A stretch of 64,000 nucleotides of DNA. Origin: Nitrospirota bacterium (lineage in GTDB: Bacteria; Nitrospirota; Thermodesulfovibrionia; Thermodesulfovibrionales; SM23-35). The position numbers and the translations under genes are program-made. The notes under the pieces are model-generated. The model searched no databases. It saw nothing but the letters and a program-made list of their open reading frames with translations, and was not told the origin of the DNA. Shown here in pieces: positions 28,687 through 37,244 of the stretch; the stretch's first letter is position 1, and the number at the start of each line of letters is the position of its first letter. The DNA lies in assembly GCA_013388455.1 (NCBI GenBank), contig JACAFF010000005.1:62001-126000 (forward strand), read 5' to 3'.

Positions 28687-29649
28687 CTACATGCGTAACG
28701 ACTTACTTAATTGCTCAATTGTTGCAACTGCTGTGCCAACCTCACCTACAACTATACCTGCTGCATGATTTGCAATAATAGCTGCATCTTCTATTCTGGC
28801 TCCTGAAACAAGCGACAGAGTAAAAGCAGCAATAACAGTATCCCCTGCACCAGTTACATCATACACATTTCGCGCAACAGTAGGGATATGAACAATATTA
28901 TCTTTTTCAAAAAGACTCATGCCCTGTTCCCCGCGTGTGATCAAGACAGCATTGCAAGAGATCTTTTTCAATAATATTCTCCCTGCTTTTGTAAGTGTTT
29001 TTTCATCTTTTATTTCTATTCCTGAAGCATGAGAAGCTTCAGAGACATTTGGTGTTATTAATGAAACATTTCTATAACAGTGGAAATGACCCACCTTTGG
29101 ATCAACAGCCACAAAAATCTTTTTAGGCTTTGCATATTTTAGAATTTCTTTAACCAGTTCAGTTGATACTACCCCTTTTTTATAATCAGATATGATTACC
29201 GCATCATGTTCATATATTTCACGGCGAATTGATTCCAATAAACCTTTCAGCGTCTTTCCTTCAACTTTATTTTTATCTTCTCTGTCAAATCTGACAACCT
29301 GTTGATTATGGGCTATTACACGAGTCTTAACAGTAGTGGGTCTATTTGCAAATAGCACTCCTCTGTTGATTATTCCTTTTTCAGCGAGCATCTCCATCAT
29401 TACTTCACCTGCCCTATCTTTTCCAATAACGCCTATTAAAGTGGCTATTGCTCCGAGAGAAACAATGTTATGTGCAACATTTGTAGCACCTCCTAAAAGA
29501 AAATTCTCATGGCTGACCTCAACAACAGGAACAGGCGCTTCCGGGGAAATTCTATTCACCTTTCCCCAGATATAGCGATCGAGAATCAGATCTCCAATAA
29601 CGAGTATCTTTTTTGTCTTAATCTCGCTGAATATTTTGGTGTACTTCAT
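28687..29649 (-). CDS. hldA: D-glycero-beta-D-manno-heptose-7-phosphate kinase
   Basis: PfkB/ribokinase-family kinase (320 aa) that phosphorylates heptose-7-phosphate in ADP-heptose synthesis for the LPS inner core. Visible are ILVIGDLILDRYIWGKVNRISPEAPVP at the start, GGATNVAHN and the anion-hole/catalytic VTGAGDTV. The nucleotidyltransferase half present in fused HldE is absent, so a separate HldC-type enzyme is expected elsewhere. AAGGAAG lies 8-13 bp upstream of the ATG, and an 18-bp palindrome sits 23 bp upstream. Confidence 0.92.
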   Translation of the reverse strand: MKYTKIFSEIKTKKILVIGDLILDRYIWGKVNRISPEAPVPVVEVSHENFLLGGATNVAHNIVSLGAIATLIGVIGKDRAGEVMMEMLAEKGIINRGVLFANRPTTVKTRVIAHNQQVVRFDREDKNKVEGKTLKGLLESIRREIYEHDAVIISDYKKGVVSTELVKEILKYAKPKKIFVAVDPKVGHFHCYRNVSLITPNVSEASHASGIEIKDEKTLTKAGRILLKKISCNAVLITRGEQGMSLFEKDNIVHIPTVARNVYDVTGAGDTVIAAFTLSLVSGARIEDAAIIANHAAGIVVGEVGTAVATIEQLSKSLRM

Positions 29650-29672
29650 GAAAAATCCACTTCCTTAACCCT

Positions 29673-29690
29673 AATAATGCATGCATTATT
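29673..29690. promoter_or_regulatory. 18-bp perfect palindrome upstream of hldA
   Basis: AATAATGCATGCATTATT is perfectly self-complementary and lies 23 bp before the hldA start codon. Its size and position suit a dimeric repressor operator. No regulator in the window can be assigned to it. Confidence 0.4.
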
Positions 29691-29829
29691 TTATTTAACA
29701 TAGATCGATAACTTAAAACATTGAATTTATTTTATATAGGCTTTGATGTCCATACGCCTTTTTATAAAATAAGGTTAATAGAATTGAATATTTAAATATA
29801 TTTTAACAGGAAGAGCTTTCGTTGCTCAA

Positions 29830-29865
29830 TAAAAAAGCGGGTCTCATAAAAGACCCGCTTTTTTT
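29830..29865 (-). terminator. Rho-independent terminator of the porin gene
   Basis: AGCGGGTCT (29836-29844), loop CATAAA, AGACCCGCT (29851-29859): a 9-bp GC-rich stem flanked by an A-run (29831-29836) and a T-run (29859-29865). It can therefore terminate in both directions. It lies 18 bp after the porin stop codon and before the hldA promoter region. The rest of the 29650-29883 gap is AT-rich with no other gene seen. Confidence 0.88.
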
Positions 29866-29883
29866 GCTTCAGTATATTATTTA

Positions 29884-31254
29884 TTAAAATGAGAGTGCCA
29901 GTCCATGAATTAACTGTGTTACTTGTTCTTCGTCAACACCAAAAGCATCATGGTAGAACTCGCCTGAATCGAAATACCCTGCTTCTACAAAATAGCTGAG
30001 GTTCTTTGCAAGTTTGTAATTAAGCTTTGCATCAACTTCCCATCCAACAGTGCTGTCAACGTCATCACCAACTGTATCTTCCCATGCTCCGGTCTCTGTT
30101 GCCCAGAGGTAGTAACCATCGAGTGATAAGCTGAGGTCCTTCATTGGTGATACATCAACCCCGAGGTTGATGTATGTAGTGTTTGCAATACTGGTGTTTC
30201 TTGCATTACCACCTGATTCTGTTGTCATTACTGCATTCCATGAGGCTGTACGAACTGTGCGCTCATAAATCTGTGTATAATGCACAAGCCTTGCTGTTGG
30301 TCCATAGTCAGGGCCCTGAAGGGTCTGGAATTCTTCACAGTCGTTATCGTCGGCATCATCATCACCGCTACCCATAGCAAAAGCTCCTCTAATAGTCACA
30401 GGATCAATTGTATATCCTAATTTTGCAAAGATTGCCCATCCTTTTGGGTCTACATCACTGCCAGAAAAATTATAATTTTCTATTTCACCGAACTGATAGT
30501 CAAGTTCTGTTGCAAAGGATAGTCCTGCAACTTTACCATTTGCGTGAAGACCTACATTATGGAAGTCGAGTGAATCCAAATTATTTACGGCCGATGTTGA
30601 AGGACAATTGCCATCACTATGAGCCCATAAATAATTAATACCGAATGTGATATCTTGGCTAAGTTTGTATGTGCCGATCAAAACATATCCATCAAGGTCG
30701 TCAAAATGATTGTAAATATCACCTTCATTTAGCTTTGTTACACCTGCTGCCAGATGAAGTTCTTTAACAGGGTCAATCCACACCAGAAGTGCATCATTTC
30801 CGAATCTTTCATTATTCAAGAATATTTTCTCTCCAAGCGAGATTGGCATATGACCAATCTTTAATCCTGCTGGAACACCAAACAAGCCTGAACCAATGTA
30901 TTGTATCCATGCCTGTCTTATGCGGAGATGTGTATCTGGTTTAGTATCGTAATTACCCCAGTACCAGAGTCCGCTATTTCTGCTGGTTCCAGAAGCTGTT
31001 TCAATCTCAACCATACCACGCACGTTGTCATCAACTTTTGCATCAACAGTAAGGTTTACATTTGAATGCCAGAATGCCTCAGAATCTGTATCAACTGGCA
31101 TAAAGTCATTGGCTGGATCAGCATTCTTAATATACCAGCCTTTTGTAATTATCTTTCCGCCAAGTGTTATTTCTGGTGCATCCATGGCATAGGCGGCAAT
31201 TGAAAAACATAAAACAAAAATTATGGCTGAAAGTATCGCCAAATATTTTTTCAC
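29884..31254 (-). CDS. Outer-membrane beta-barrel porin
   Basis: 456-aa exported protein. The signal peptide (MKKYLAILSAIIFVLCFSIAAYA, cleaved after about residue 23) is followed by alternating-hydrophobicity beta strands and ends LIHGLALSF, with the C-terminal Phe that BAM recognises. The sequence is rich in Asp, Gly and aromatic residues at strand ends. It resembles large single-barrel porins of environmental diderms; substrate unknown. The start is GTG at 31254 with AAGGAGGG 8 bp upstream. Two tandem promoters, a ~180-nt structured leader and a strong terminator suggest an abundant, regulated protein. Confidence 0.82.
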   Translation of the reverse strand: MKKYLAILSAIIFVLCFSIAAYAMDAPEITLGGKIITKGWYIKNADPANDFMPVDTDSEAFWHSNVNLTVDAKVDDNVRGMVEIETASGTSRNSGLWYWGNYDTKPDTHLRIRQAWIQYIGSGLFGVPAGLKIGHMPISLGEKIFLNNERFGNDALLVWIDPVKELHLAAGVTKLNEGDIYNHFDDLDGYVLIGTYKLSQDITFGINYLWAHSDGNCPSTSAVNNLDSLDFHNVGLHANGKVAGLSFATELDYQFGEIENYNFSGSDVDPKGWAIFAKLGYTIDPVTIRGAFAMGSGDDDADDNDCEEFQTLQGPDYGPTARLVHYTQIYERTVRTASWNAVMTTESGGNARNTSIANTTYINLGVDVSPMKDLSLSLDGYYLWATETGAWEDTVGDDVDSTVGWEVDAKLNYKLAKNLSYFVEAGYFDSGEFYHDAFGVDEEQVTQLIHGLALSF

Positions 31255-31293
31255 TTGCTAACCCTCCTTGTTACAAAGTTTTTACAAAATTTC

Positions 31294-31323
31294 TTAATCT
31301 GACCGCCAATGACGGTCCTCCAT
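31294..31323 (-). other. Possible 9-codon leader ORF overlapping hairpin 2 of the porin leader
   Basis: ATG at 31323 to TAA at 31294 encodes MEDRHWRSD. It contains the whole hairpin at 31301-31317 and shares ME..HWR with the other leader ORF. A perfect AGGAGGTGAT lies 27 nt upstream, too far for normal initiation. It may be a by-product of a duplicated RNA element. Confidence 0.25.
31301..31317 (-). promoter_or_regulatory. Porin leader hairpin 2
   Basis: In the minus-strand RNA GACCGUC-AUU-GGCGGUC folds as a 7-bp stem with one U-G wobble and an AUU loop. In the plus strand the wobble would be a C-A mismatch, so the structure fits the porin transcript. It lies about 50 nt upstream of the GTG start. 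Confidence 0.5.
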
Positions 31324-31343
31324 GATTCTATATTTTTAAATTC

Positions 31344-31397
31344 TTAATTTATCACCTCCTCTTCAATAAGTATTAGCCTCCAATGGAGACCTTCCAT
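31344..31397 (-). other. Possible 17-codon leader ORF overlapping hairpin 1 of the porin leader
   Basis: ATG at 31397 to TAA at 31344 encodes MEGLHWRLILIEEEVIN. The ME..HWR start matches the downstream mini-ORF, with synonymous differences (GAA/GAG, AGG/CGG). An AAGGAGAT sequence lies about 19 nt upstream. Its last codons contain AGGAGGTGAT, a perfect Shine-Dalgarno sequence without a close start codon. Expression is unproven. Confidence 0.3.
31376..31390 (-). promoter_or_regulatory. Porin leader hairpin 1
   Basis: In the minus-strand RNA GUCUCC-AUU-GGAGGC folds as a 6-bp stem (one U-G wobble) with an AUU loop. Loop and closing pairs are the same as in hairpin 2 (C-AUU-GG), while outer stem pairs differ but still pair. 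Confidence 0.5.
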
Positions 31398-31437
31398 TTA
31401 AACAAATACTCTCAATATCTCCTTAAAATATGACAAC

Positions 31438-31467
31438 TTTATATCATTAGTTAATCAATTTTGTCAA
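31438..31467 (-). promoter_or_regulatory. Porin promoter, proximal copy
   Basis: Minus-strand TTGACA (31467-31462), 18-bp spacer, TATAAA (31443-31438). Predicted transcription start near 31431 gives a leader of about 177 nt. The block is an imperfect copy of the distal promoter, both containing TTTATATCATT and TTTTGTCAAG on the plus strand. Confidence 0.62.
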
Positions 31468-31483
31468 GAATTTTTCTGCAAAA

Positions 31484-31512
31484 TTTATATCATTCTTAAC
31501 TATTTTTGTCAA
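31484..31512 (-). promoter_or_regulatory. Porin promoter, distal copy
   Basis: Minus-strand TTGACA (31512-31507), 17-bp spacer, TATAAA (31489-31484). Consensus -35 and near-consensus -10 at ideal spacing. It lies 45-46 bp upstream of the proximal copy, consistent with a tandem duplication. Confidence 0.65.
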
Positions 31513-31732
31513 GCTGAAGAATTAATTAAAGCAAAAACAAGGCCAATTATAAGAAAATTTTAAATATATCAAAATTGTTATAAAAATTAATCTTGAAAAA
31601 GAACCGAACCATTTTATTCAATATTTATAGCGTTATTTTATGTTGTTTTTTTACTACATTAGTGTAGATTATATGTTGCAATTATATAGTTTACTTTAGC
31701 TCTAAAATTAATGAAATGTGATACAATGTTGA

Positions 31733-32929
31733 ATGCCTGATTTAATAAAAATCTTTCTCATTTTCCTGCTGATAGTATTCTTACTGAAAAAAAAACTTAA
31801 CATAGGTTTTGTCATGCTCATTGCTGCATCTGCTTTATTTATGCTTTATCAGATGTCTCTGAGTTTTATAGGGGAAACATGTAAAGATACAGTCATGAAT
31901 CCGGTGACAATTAAACTCGTCCTTGCCTTATCTTTTATCAGAGTTTTTGAGATGATATTACGTGAACATGCCATACTTAATGAGATGATGAACTCTGTGA
32001 AGGCACTCATCCGGAACAAAAAACTCGTAATAATATCAATGCCTTTGCTTATAGGTATTATCCCTTCTGTAGGAGGTGCATATTTTTCAGCACCAATGGT
32101 AGCAGAAACTACAAAAGACTTAAATATAAGCCCGGAAGAAAAAGGTTTTATCAATTACTGGTACAGACATCCTTGGGAATTTATATTGCCTTTATATCCA
32201 GGAATTCTCCTTGCTTCTGCTCTATCAAAAATAGAACTTCATAATCTTATTTCAGTGAATATTACTTTTGCGATACTTATTTTAATAACAGGCTTTTTCT
32301 TAAGCATGCGAAATATCAAAGGAAATATAGATATAGATATCGAAAAGAACCTTTCAAAGAAAGGTCTATGGAGTTTTGTGCCGATTCTCAGCGTGCTTCT
32401 CCTTGTAGCGGTATTGCATATAGAATTGCATTATGCATTATCTGCTGTAGTCATATTTTTACTCGTTTTCTTTAAATATAAACTTAAATATGTCATCAAG
32501 GCATTGAAACATGGTTTTTCTCCTGATGTAATAATATTAATACTTGGTGTCATGCTTTTCAAAGAGGCAATGGAAAGTTCAGGTGCAGTAAAAAACCTTA
32601 GTGAATTCTTTATTAAGGAGGGAATTCCTCTATTCCCTATTCTTTTCATCCTGCCATTTATTACCGGACTGTTAACAGGAATTACAGTTGGCTTTGTGGG
32701 AAGCACTTTCCCTTTTATAGCAAGCCTTACTGGAAGTTATTCAACAGGGATAATATCGTTCGCATTTGCTTCTGGTTTCATAGGGGTTCTTCTGTCGCCT
32801 GTCCATGTTTGTCTAATACTGACGAGGGAATATTTCAAGGCTGACTTATGGGGAATGTATAAAAAGATATTGCCAGGCTGTTTAATTATTTTCTGTGCAG
32901 CAATTATTAAATATCTATTATTGAAATAA
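31733..32929 (+). CDS. DUF401 family membrane transporter-like protein
   Basis: 398-aa polytopic inner-membrane protein (about ten to eleven helices) of the DUF401 family, which belongs with ion-transporter-like permeases. Characteristic are GIIPSVGGAYFSAPMVAETTKDLNIS, the WYRHPWEF motif at the end of a loop and a C-terminal VGFVGSTFPFIASL helix hairpin. The substrate is unknown; the HPWEF-type motif recalls anion/citrate-type carriers only loosely. No Shine-Dalgarno site; TACAAT ends 5 bp before the ATG. Confidence 0.78.
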   Translation: MPDLIKIFLIFLLIVFLLKKKLNIGFVMLIAASALFMLYQMSLSFIGETCKDTVMNPVTIKLVLALSFIRVFEMILREHAILNEMMNSVKALIRNKKLVIISMPLLIGIIPSVGGAYFSAPMVAETTKDLNISPEEKGFINYWYRHPWEFILPLYPGILLASALSKIELHNLISVNITFAILILITGFFLSMRNIKGNIDIDIEKNLSKKGLWSFVPILSVLLLVAVLHIELHYALSAVVIFLLVFFKYKLKYVIKALKHGFSPDVIILILGVMLFKEAMESSGAVKNLSEFFIKEGIPLFPILFILPFITGLLTGITVGFVGSTFPFIASLTGSYSTGIISFAFASGFIGVLLSPVHVCLILTREYFKADLWGMYKKILPGCLIIFCAAIIKYLLLK

Positions 32930-32934
32930 AATTA

Positions 32935-34380
32935 TTATCCTTTTATCACCCCGATTGGTTTCAATCTTGCAACTTTCTTTGAAATACCTGCTTTATGAAC
33001 AACATCTACAACATTCGATATATCTTTATATGCATCAGACATTTCCTCTGCAAGGGTTTCACGTCCTGCAGATCTGACAACTATTCCTTTGTCTTCCATT
33101 TCTCTTTTTATAGAACGCCCCTTTGCTTTCTTGATAGCTTGATGTCTGGATAGCAATCTGCCAGAACCATGACATGTAGAGCCAAAAGTTTCTTTCATGG
33201 ATTTTTCAGTCCCAAGAAGTACAAATGATACCCTTCCCATATCTCCCGGAATCAATACAGGCTGACCGATTGGTCTATAAATTATAGGGAGTTCGGGATG
33301 CTGAGGTGGGAATGCCCTTGTTGCGCCTTTTCGATGTACTATTAGCTTCAAATTTTTTCCATTAACTTCATGCTCTTCGATTTTAGCTATATTGTGTGCA
33401 ACGTCGTAAATAAGGCTCATGCCAAGATTTTTGGGAGAGATACCGAATACTTTTAAAAATGTCTCGCGTGTCCAATGCATAATACACTGTCTATTAGCCC
33501 ATGCATAGTTTGCTGCTGCACGCATAGCAGAAAGATATTCCTGTGCCTCTTTGGTGTTATATGGTGCACATGCAAGTTCTTTATCAGGCAGTGCGATCTT
33601 ATATTTATTTGCAGCCCTTTCCATTACTTCGAGGAAATCACTACAGACCTGATGCCCGAATCCACGCGAACCAGTATGAATCATTACTGTAATCTGGTCT
33701 TTGAAGAGACCCATAATGTTTGCTGCTTTTTCATCGTAGATTTCATCAACATATTGAACTTCAAGAAAATGGTTGCCGGAACCGAGAGTCCCCTGTTGTG
33801 ACCTTCCTCGCTCATATGCCTTATTGCTTATTATAGACGGGTCTGCACCTTCCATGCAGCCACCTGACTCTGTTTTTTCAAGATCATCTTTATCACCAAA
33901 GCCTTGTTCTACAGTCCATCGTGCCCCTTTTATTAATATTTGTTTCTCATCTTCAGGGTTAAGGCGTATTTTTCCTTTTGACCCTACTCCTGTTGGTATC
34001 TCATTGTATAGGATATTAACTAAGTCATGTATTTTAGGAATAACCTCGTTTTTCATCAGATTGCTTTTCAAAAGACGAACACCACAGTTTATGTCATATC
34101 CTACACCACCAGGGGAAACGATCCCTTCCTTTAAATCAAATGCAGCTACGCCTCCAATAGCAAATCCATATCCTGTATGCACATCAGGCATGGCCATAGA
34201 TGAGCGAATAATTCCTGGTAATGTCGCTACATTCGCTACCTGATCTATTGACTGAAATTCCAGTTCATTTTCTAAAATTTTATCAACATAGATTATTCCA
34301 TTAACACGCATTCCTTCTTTATAATCAACTGGAATTTCTATTTTTGTATCATCAATTCTTCTGATTTTGTCGCTTAACAT
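32935..34380 (-). CDS. rtcB: RNA-splicing ligase RtcB
   Basis: GTP- and Mn-dependent ligase that joins RNA 2',3'-cyclic phosphate (or 3'-phosphate) ends to 5'-hydroxyl ends. 481 aa. Metal-binding Cys99 lies in GGVGYDINCGVR, HTGSRGFGH follows, and the guanylylated nucleophile is His404 in STCHGSGRLLSR, in good agreement with the numbering known for the archaeal enzyme. The archease cofactor gene is 37 bp upstream and a PpiC-like lipoprotein gene precedes that, all on the same strand. Confidence 0.97.
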   Translation of the reverse strand: MLSDKIRRIDDTKIEIPVDYKEGMRVNGIIYVDKILENELEFQSIDQVANVATLPGIIRSSMAMPDVHTGYGFAIGGVAAFDLKEGIVSPGGVGYDINCGVRLLKSNLMKNEVIPKIHDLVNILYNEIPTGVGSKGKIRLNPEDEKQILIKGARWTVEQGFGDKDDLEKTESGGCMEGADPSIISNKAYERGRSQQGTLGSGNHFLEVQYVDEIYDEKAANIMGLFKDQITVMIHTGSRGFGHQVCSDFLEVMERAANKYKIALPDKELACAPYNTKEAQEYLSAMRAAANYAWANRQCIMHWTRETFLKVFGISPKNLGMSLIYDVAHNIAKIEEHEVNGKNLKLIVHRKGATRAFPPQHPELPIIYRPIGQPVLIPGDMGRVSFVLLGTEKSMKETFGSTCHGSGRLLSRHQAIKKAKGRSIKREMEDKGIVVRSAGRETLAEEMSDAYKDISNVVDVVHKAGISKKVARLKPIGVIKG

Positions 34381-34417
34381 TAGTTATTATCTGCCTTTAA
34401 TTTGGAAAATATTATTC

Positions 34418-34846
34418 CTATATATCAAATATAACATCAATCTCCCAGAAATTGTTTCTTTTTTCGATTCTCAGTCTGTGATATGTTGCTGCCTTAATAA
34501 GTAGTTTTCTTTCATGGCGCTCAGGGTCAATTTCCTCACCAGAGATTTTAGCTTTAAGCTTGAATTCCTCTGTGTTGAAACTCGCTTCTTCAATGACAAT
34601 CTTTTTACCTATAAATCCATAAGCGTCAAAATAGAAAATTAGTTCATTCAGCCATGAAACGAGTAATGCATCGAGTGAATGTTTTTCTAATGAGATATTG
34701 ATAGTTTTCTTTTTTTCTATTGCATCAAGCTTTGTAATGAGACTATACATGCCAGAAGCAACATTAATAAATGCTTCTTTAAGGCTCTTACCAAAAGCCT
34801 TCAGACCTATGTCACCAGAAATATCGAGAACTTCAAATTGTTTCAT
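34418..34846 (-). CDS. Archease, RtcB activator
   Basis: 142-aa archease, a small acidic protein that speeds RtcB guanylylation and allows multiple turnover. It begins MKQFEVLDISGDIGLKAFGKSLKEAF (conserved DISGDIGL and AFG) and ends with the strand WEIDVIFDI bearing the metal-binding Asp. The family's E..H/KRRL-like segment (ATYHRLRIEKRNNFWE) is present. Directly upstream of rtcB, the classical pairing. Confidence 0.93.
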   Translation of the reverse strand: MKQFEVLDISGDIGLKAFGKSLKEAFINVASGMYSLITKLDAIEKKKTINISLEKHSLDALLVSWLNELIFYFDAYGFIGKKIVIEEASFNTEEFKLKAKISGEEIDPERHERKLLIKAATYHRLRIEKRNNFWEIDVIFDI

Positions 34847-34868
34847 TGATTCAGAGTCTCATCGCACA

Positions 34869-35804
34869 TTAATCCTTTTTCTTTTTTGTTGTCTGTTCAT
34901 CTGGTTTTCCTTCTGGTCCTTGTTTTTCCGGCACCTCTTTTTTCTGTTCTGTTTCACCTGAGATTTGATTAAGTGCATCTTTATTTATCTCAACTTTATA
35001 GTTCTTTTTCAGGTTTTCGATATATGTATCAAAAGCCTCTTTCTGTTTTGCTGCAGAGAGGCGCTGAAAGATAAGGTTTTTAACTCGTTCAAATTCAACT
35101 GGCTTGCCCATCTTCTTATCGATTACTTCGATAATATGGAATCCGAACTTTGTCTTTACAGGTTGGCTGATTTCCCCAGTTTTTAATCTTGCAGCAGCTT
35201 CCTCAAATTCAGGAACAAGCTGCCCAGGAGAAAAATACCCGAGGTCTCCTCCATTCTTTGCAGTGCCGGTATCAATTGAAGTGGTCTGTGCAATCTTTGC
35301 AAAGTCCTCTCCTTTTTTAATCCTCTCAAGTATCTTCTTCGCTTCATCTTCTGTTTTTACGAGAATATGCCTTGCTCTTATCTGACTTATTTGTGCAAAT
35401 TCATTTTTATTTTTTTCATAGTAATCTTTAACATCCTGATCAGTAATCTCTGCCTTTGCATCTATCTCTTTTTCAAGTAAAAGGCTTATTAAGGTAATCT
35501 TTTTAAAATCCTCGACTTTTTTCTTAAATTCTTCATTCTTATCAAATCCTTTCTTTAAAGCCTCCTGATAAAGAAGTTCTTTCTTGATGATTTCATCAAG
35601 AAACCTCTCTTTTCCATTAGCACCCTCAAAAAGTTTTTGAGCAAACTCAGGAATGCTCTTAAGCTCTCTATCCAGATCAGCCTGTGTTATTTTTACATTA
35701 CCAACCTTCGCAAGATAAGGACCTTTTTTTTCTTCCTTCTGTGCGCAGGACAAAAAAGCATAAAATAGAAAAACCGACATCATGACTACGAAAAATTTTT
35801 TCAT
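34869..35804 (-). CDS. PpiC/SurA-type peptidyl-prolyl isomerase lipoprotein
   Basis: Periplasmic parvulin chaperone, 311 aa. A lipoprotein signal ends at LSC (Cys20). A SurA_N-like helical region (VGNVKITQADLDREL onward) precedes the parvulin domain at about 155-245 (IRARHILVKTEDEAKKILERIKKGEDFA, GGDLGYFSPGQLVPEF, KTKFGFHIIEV). The C-terminus is a Lys/Glu/Pro-rich low-complexity tail. The ATG at 35804 follows GGAGGAGG at good spacing; the in-frame TTG at 35819 lies in that site and is not the start. It helps outer-membrane proteins fold; the link to RtcB-archease is only by operon. Confidence 0.88.
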   Translation of the reverse strand: MKKFFVVMMSVFLFYAFLSCAQKEEKKGPYLAKVGNVKITQADLDRELKSIPEFAQKLFEGANGKERFLDEIIKKELLYQEALKKGFDKNEEFKKKVEDFKKITLISLLLEKEIDAKAEITDQDVKDYYEKNKNEFAQISQIRARHILVKTEDEAKKILERIKKGEDFAKIAQTTSIDTGTAKNGGDLGYFSPGQLVPEFEEAAARLKTGEISQPVKTKFGFHIIEVIDKKMGKPVEFERVKNLIFQRLSAAKQKEAFDTYIENLKKNYKVEINKDALNQISGETEQKKEVPEKQGPEGKPDEQTTKKKKD

Positions 35805-35856
35805 TGTTTCCTCCTCCAACTGAGATTTTACTTTTATAGCATAAGAGGGTTTCTTT

Positions 35857-35885
35857 TTGACACATAAAAATTTTTATGATAGAGT
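35857..35885 (+). promoter_or_regulatory. Candidate hemL promoter
   Basis: Consensus TTGACA (35857-35862), 17-bp spacer, TAGAGT (35880-35885). Predicted start near 35892 would leave a leader of about 13 nt, without a Shine-Dalgarno site. Confidence 0.5.
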
Positions 35886-35904
35886 AACATAGTTTTTTCA
35901 TGAT

Positions 35905-37191
35905 ATGAGTATAGAAAATTCAAAAAAGTTATTTCAAAAAGCTTGTAGATTCATACCAGGAGGAGTTAATAGTCCAGTTCGGGCTTTTAAAGCTGTCGGT
36001 GGTAATCCCTTATTTATTAATAAGGCGAAAGGCTCTAAGATTTTCGATGTAGATGGCAATGTATATATTGATTATGTTCTTTCCTGGGGACCTCTAATAC
36101 TTGGGCATGCACATCCAAAAGTTGTAACTGCACTTAAAAAAGCTATTGAAAATGGGACAAGTTACGGAGCGCCTACAGCACTCGAAGTTCAGCTTGCAGA
36201 GCTTATTTTAAAAGCCTATCCATCAATGGATAAAGTAAGAATGGTTAATTCCGGCACAGAGGCTACTATGAGCGCTATAAGGGTTGCGCGTGGATTTACA
36301 GGAAGAGATAAGATTATAAAATTTGAAGGAGCTTATCATGGCCATGCTGATTGTCTCCTTGTTAAAGCTGGTTCTGGAGCAACTACCTTTGGCGTCCCTG
36401 ACAGCCCTGGTGTACCAAAATCCTATGCAAGAGACACTATAACACTTCCATTTAATGATTTAATATCATTAAAACACACAATAAGAAACAATTGGAGATC
36501 TATAGCATGTATAATTGTAGAGCCAGTTGCAGGAAATATAGGCTGTGTTTTACCAAAAAAGGGCTTTCTTGAATCATTAAGAAAACTTTCTGAACAGTAC
36601 GGTATTGTTTTAATATTTGATGAAGTAATGACAGGCTTCAGGGTTTCCTATGGAGGTGCGCAGGCATATTATGGTATAAGTCCAGATATGACTTGTCTTG
36701 GCAAAGTTATTGGTGGTGGTCTTCCCGTAGGTGCTTATGGAGGGAAAAAAGATATAATGTCTATGGTATCACCTGAAGGGCCAGTTTATCAGGCTGGGAC
36801 ATTATCAGGTAATCCAATTGCTATGACAGCAGGGATAGAAACTCTCAAGATCCTTTCAAGAAAAGATGTTTATGAGAAACTCGAAAAGACTGCCGAGAAT
36901 CTTGAAAAAGGTCTTGTTGATGCTTCGAGGGCTGCTGGTATAAAGACACAGTTTTACAGGGCTGGGACAATGTTCTGCAATTATTTTACCAATAAAGATG
37001 TTATTGATTACAAGACTGCAAAGACATCTGATACAGTTCTATTTTCGAAATTCTTTTCGGGCATGTTACAGAGGGGAATTTATATAGCGCCTTCTCAGTT
37101 TGAAGCAGGGTTTCTATCATTAGCACATACAGAAAATGACATCGAGAAAACAATAAAGGCAGCTTACGAGACTTTTTTAGAGATCAAATAA
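35905..37191 (+). CDS. hemL: Glutamate-1-semialdehyde 2,1-aminomutase
   Basis: PLP enzyme forming 5-aminolevulinate in the C5 pathway of tetrapyrrole synthesis. 428 aa. The start [18 protein letters not shown] is diagnostic, as are [40 protein letters not shown] and the PLP lysine Lys267 in [17 protein letters not shown]. The other haem genes are not in the window. Confidence 0.97.
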   Translation: MSIENSKKLFQKACRFIPGGVNSPVRAFKAVGGNPLFINKAKGSKIFDVDGNVYIDYVLSWGPLILGHAHPKVVTALKKAIENGTSYGAPTALEVQLAELILKAYPSMDKVRMVNSGTEATMSAIRVARGFTGRDKIIKFEGAYHGHADCLLVKAGSGATTFGVPDSPGVPKSYARDTITLPFNDLISLKHTIRNNWRSIACIIVEPVAGNIGCVLPKKGFLESLRKLSEQYGIVLIFDEVMTGFRVSYGGAQAYYGISPDMTCLGKVIGGGLPVGAYGGKKDIMSMVSPEGPVYQAGTLSGNPIAMTAGIETLKILSRKDVYEKLEKTAENLEKGLVDASRAAGIKTQFYRAGTMFCNYFTNKDVIDYKTAKTSDTVLFSKFFSGMLQRGIYIAPSQFEAGFLSLAHTENDIEKTIKAAYETFLEIK

Positions 37192-37244
37192 TCATTTCCA
37201 AACATTTATCACTCTGATATGTTAAAATTTAAAAAAGGATTTTT

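Larger units (their letters stand above)
31255..31732. other. Long intergenic region between porin and DUF401 genes
   Basis: This 478-bp gap is the only one over 300 bp in the window. The porin-proximal part (31255-31514) holds its leader and two promoters, described separately. The part from about 31515 to 31700 is AT-rich with no ORF or hairpin I could support. Near 31722-31727 a TACAAT -10-like hexamer sits 5 bp before the DUF401 start codon. Confidence 0.6.
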
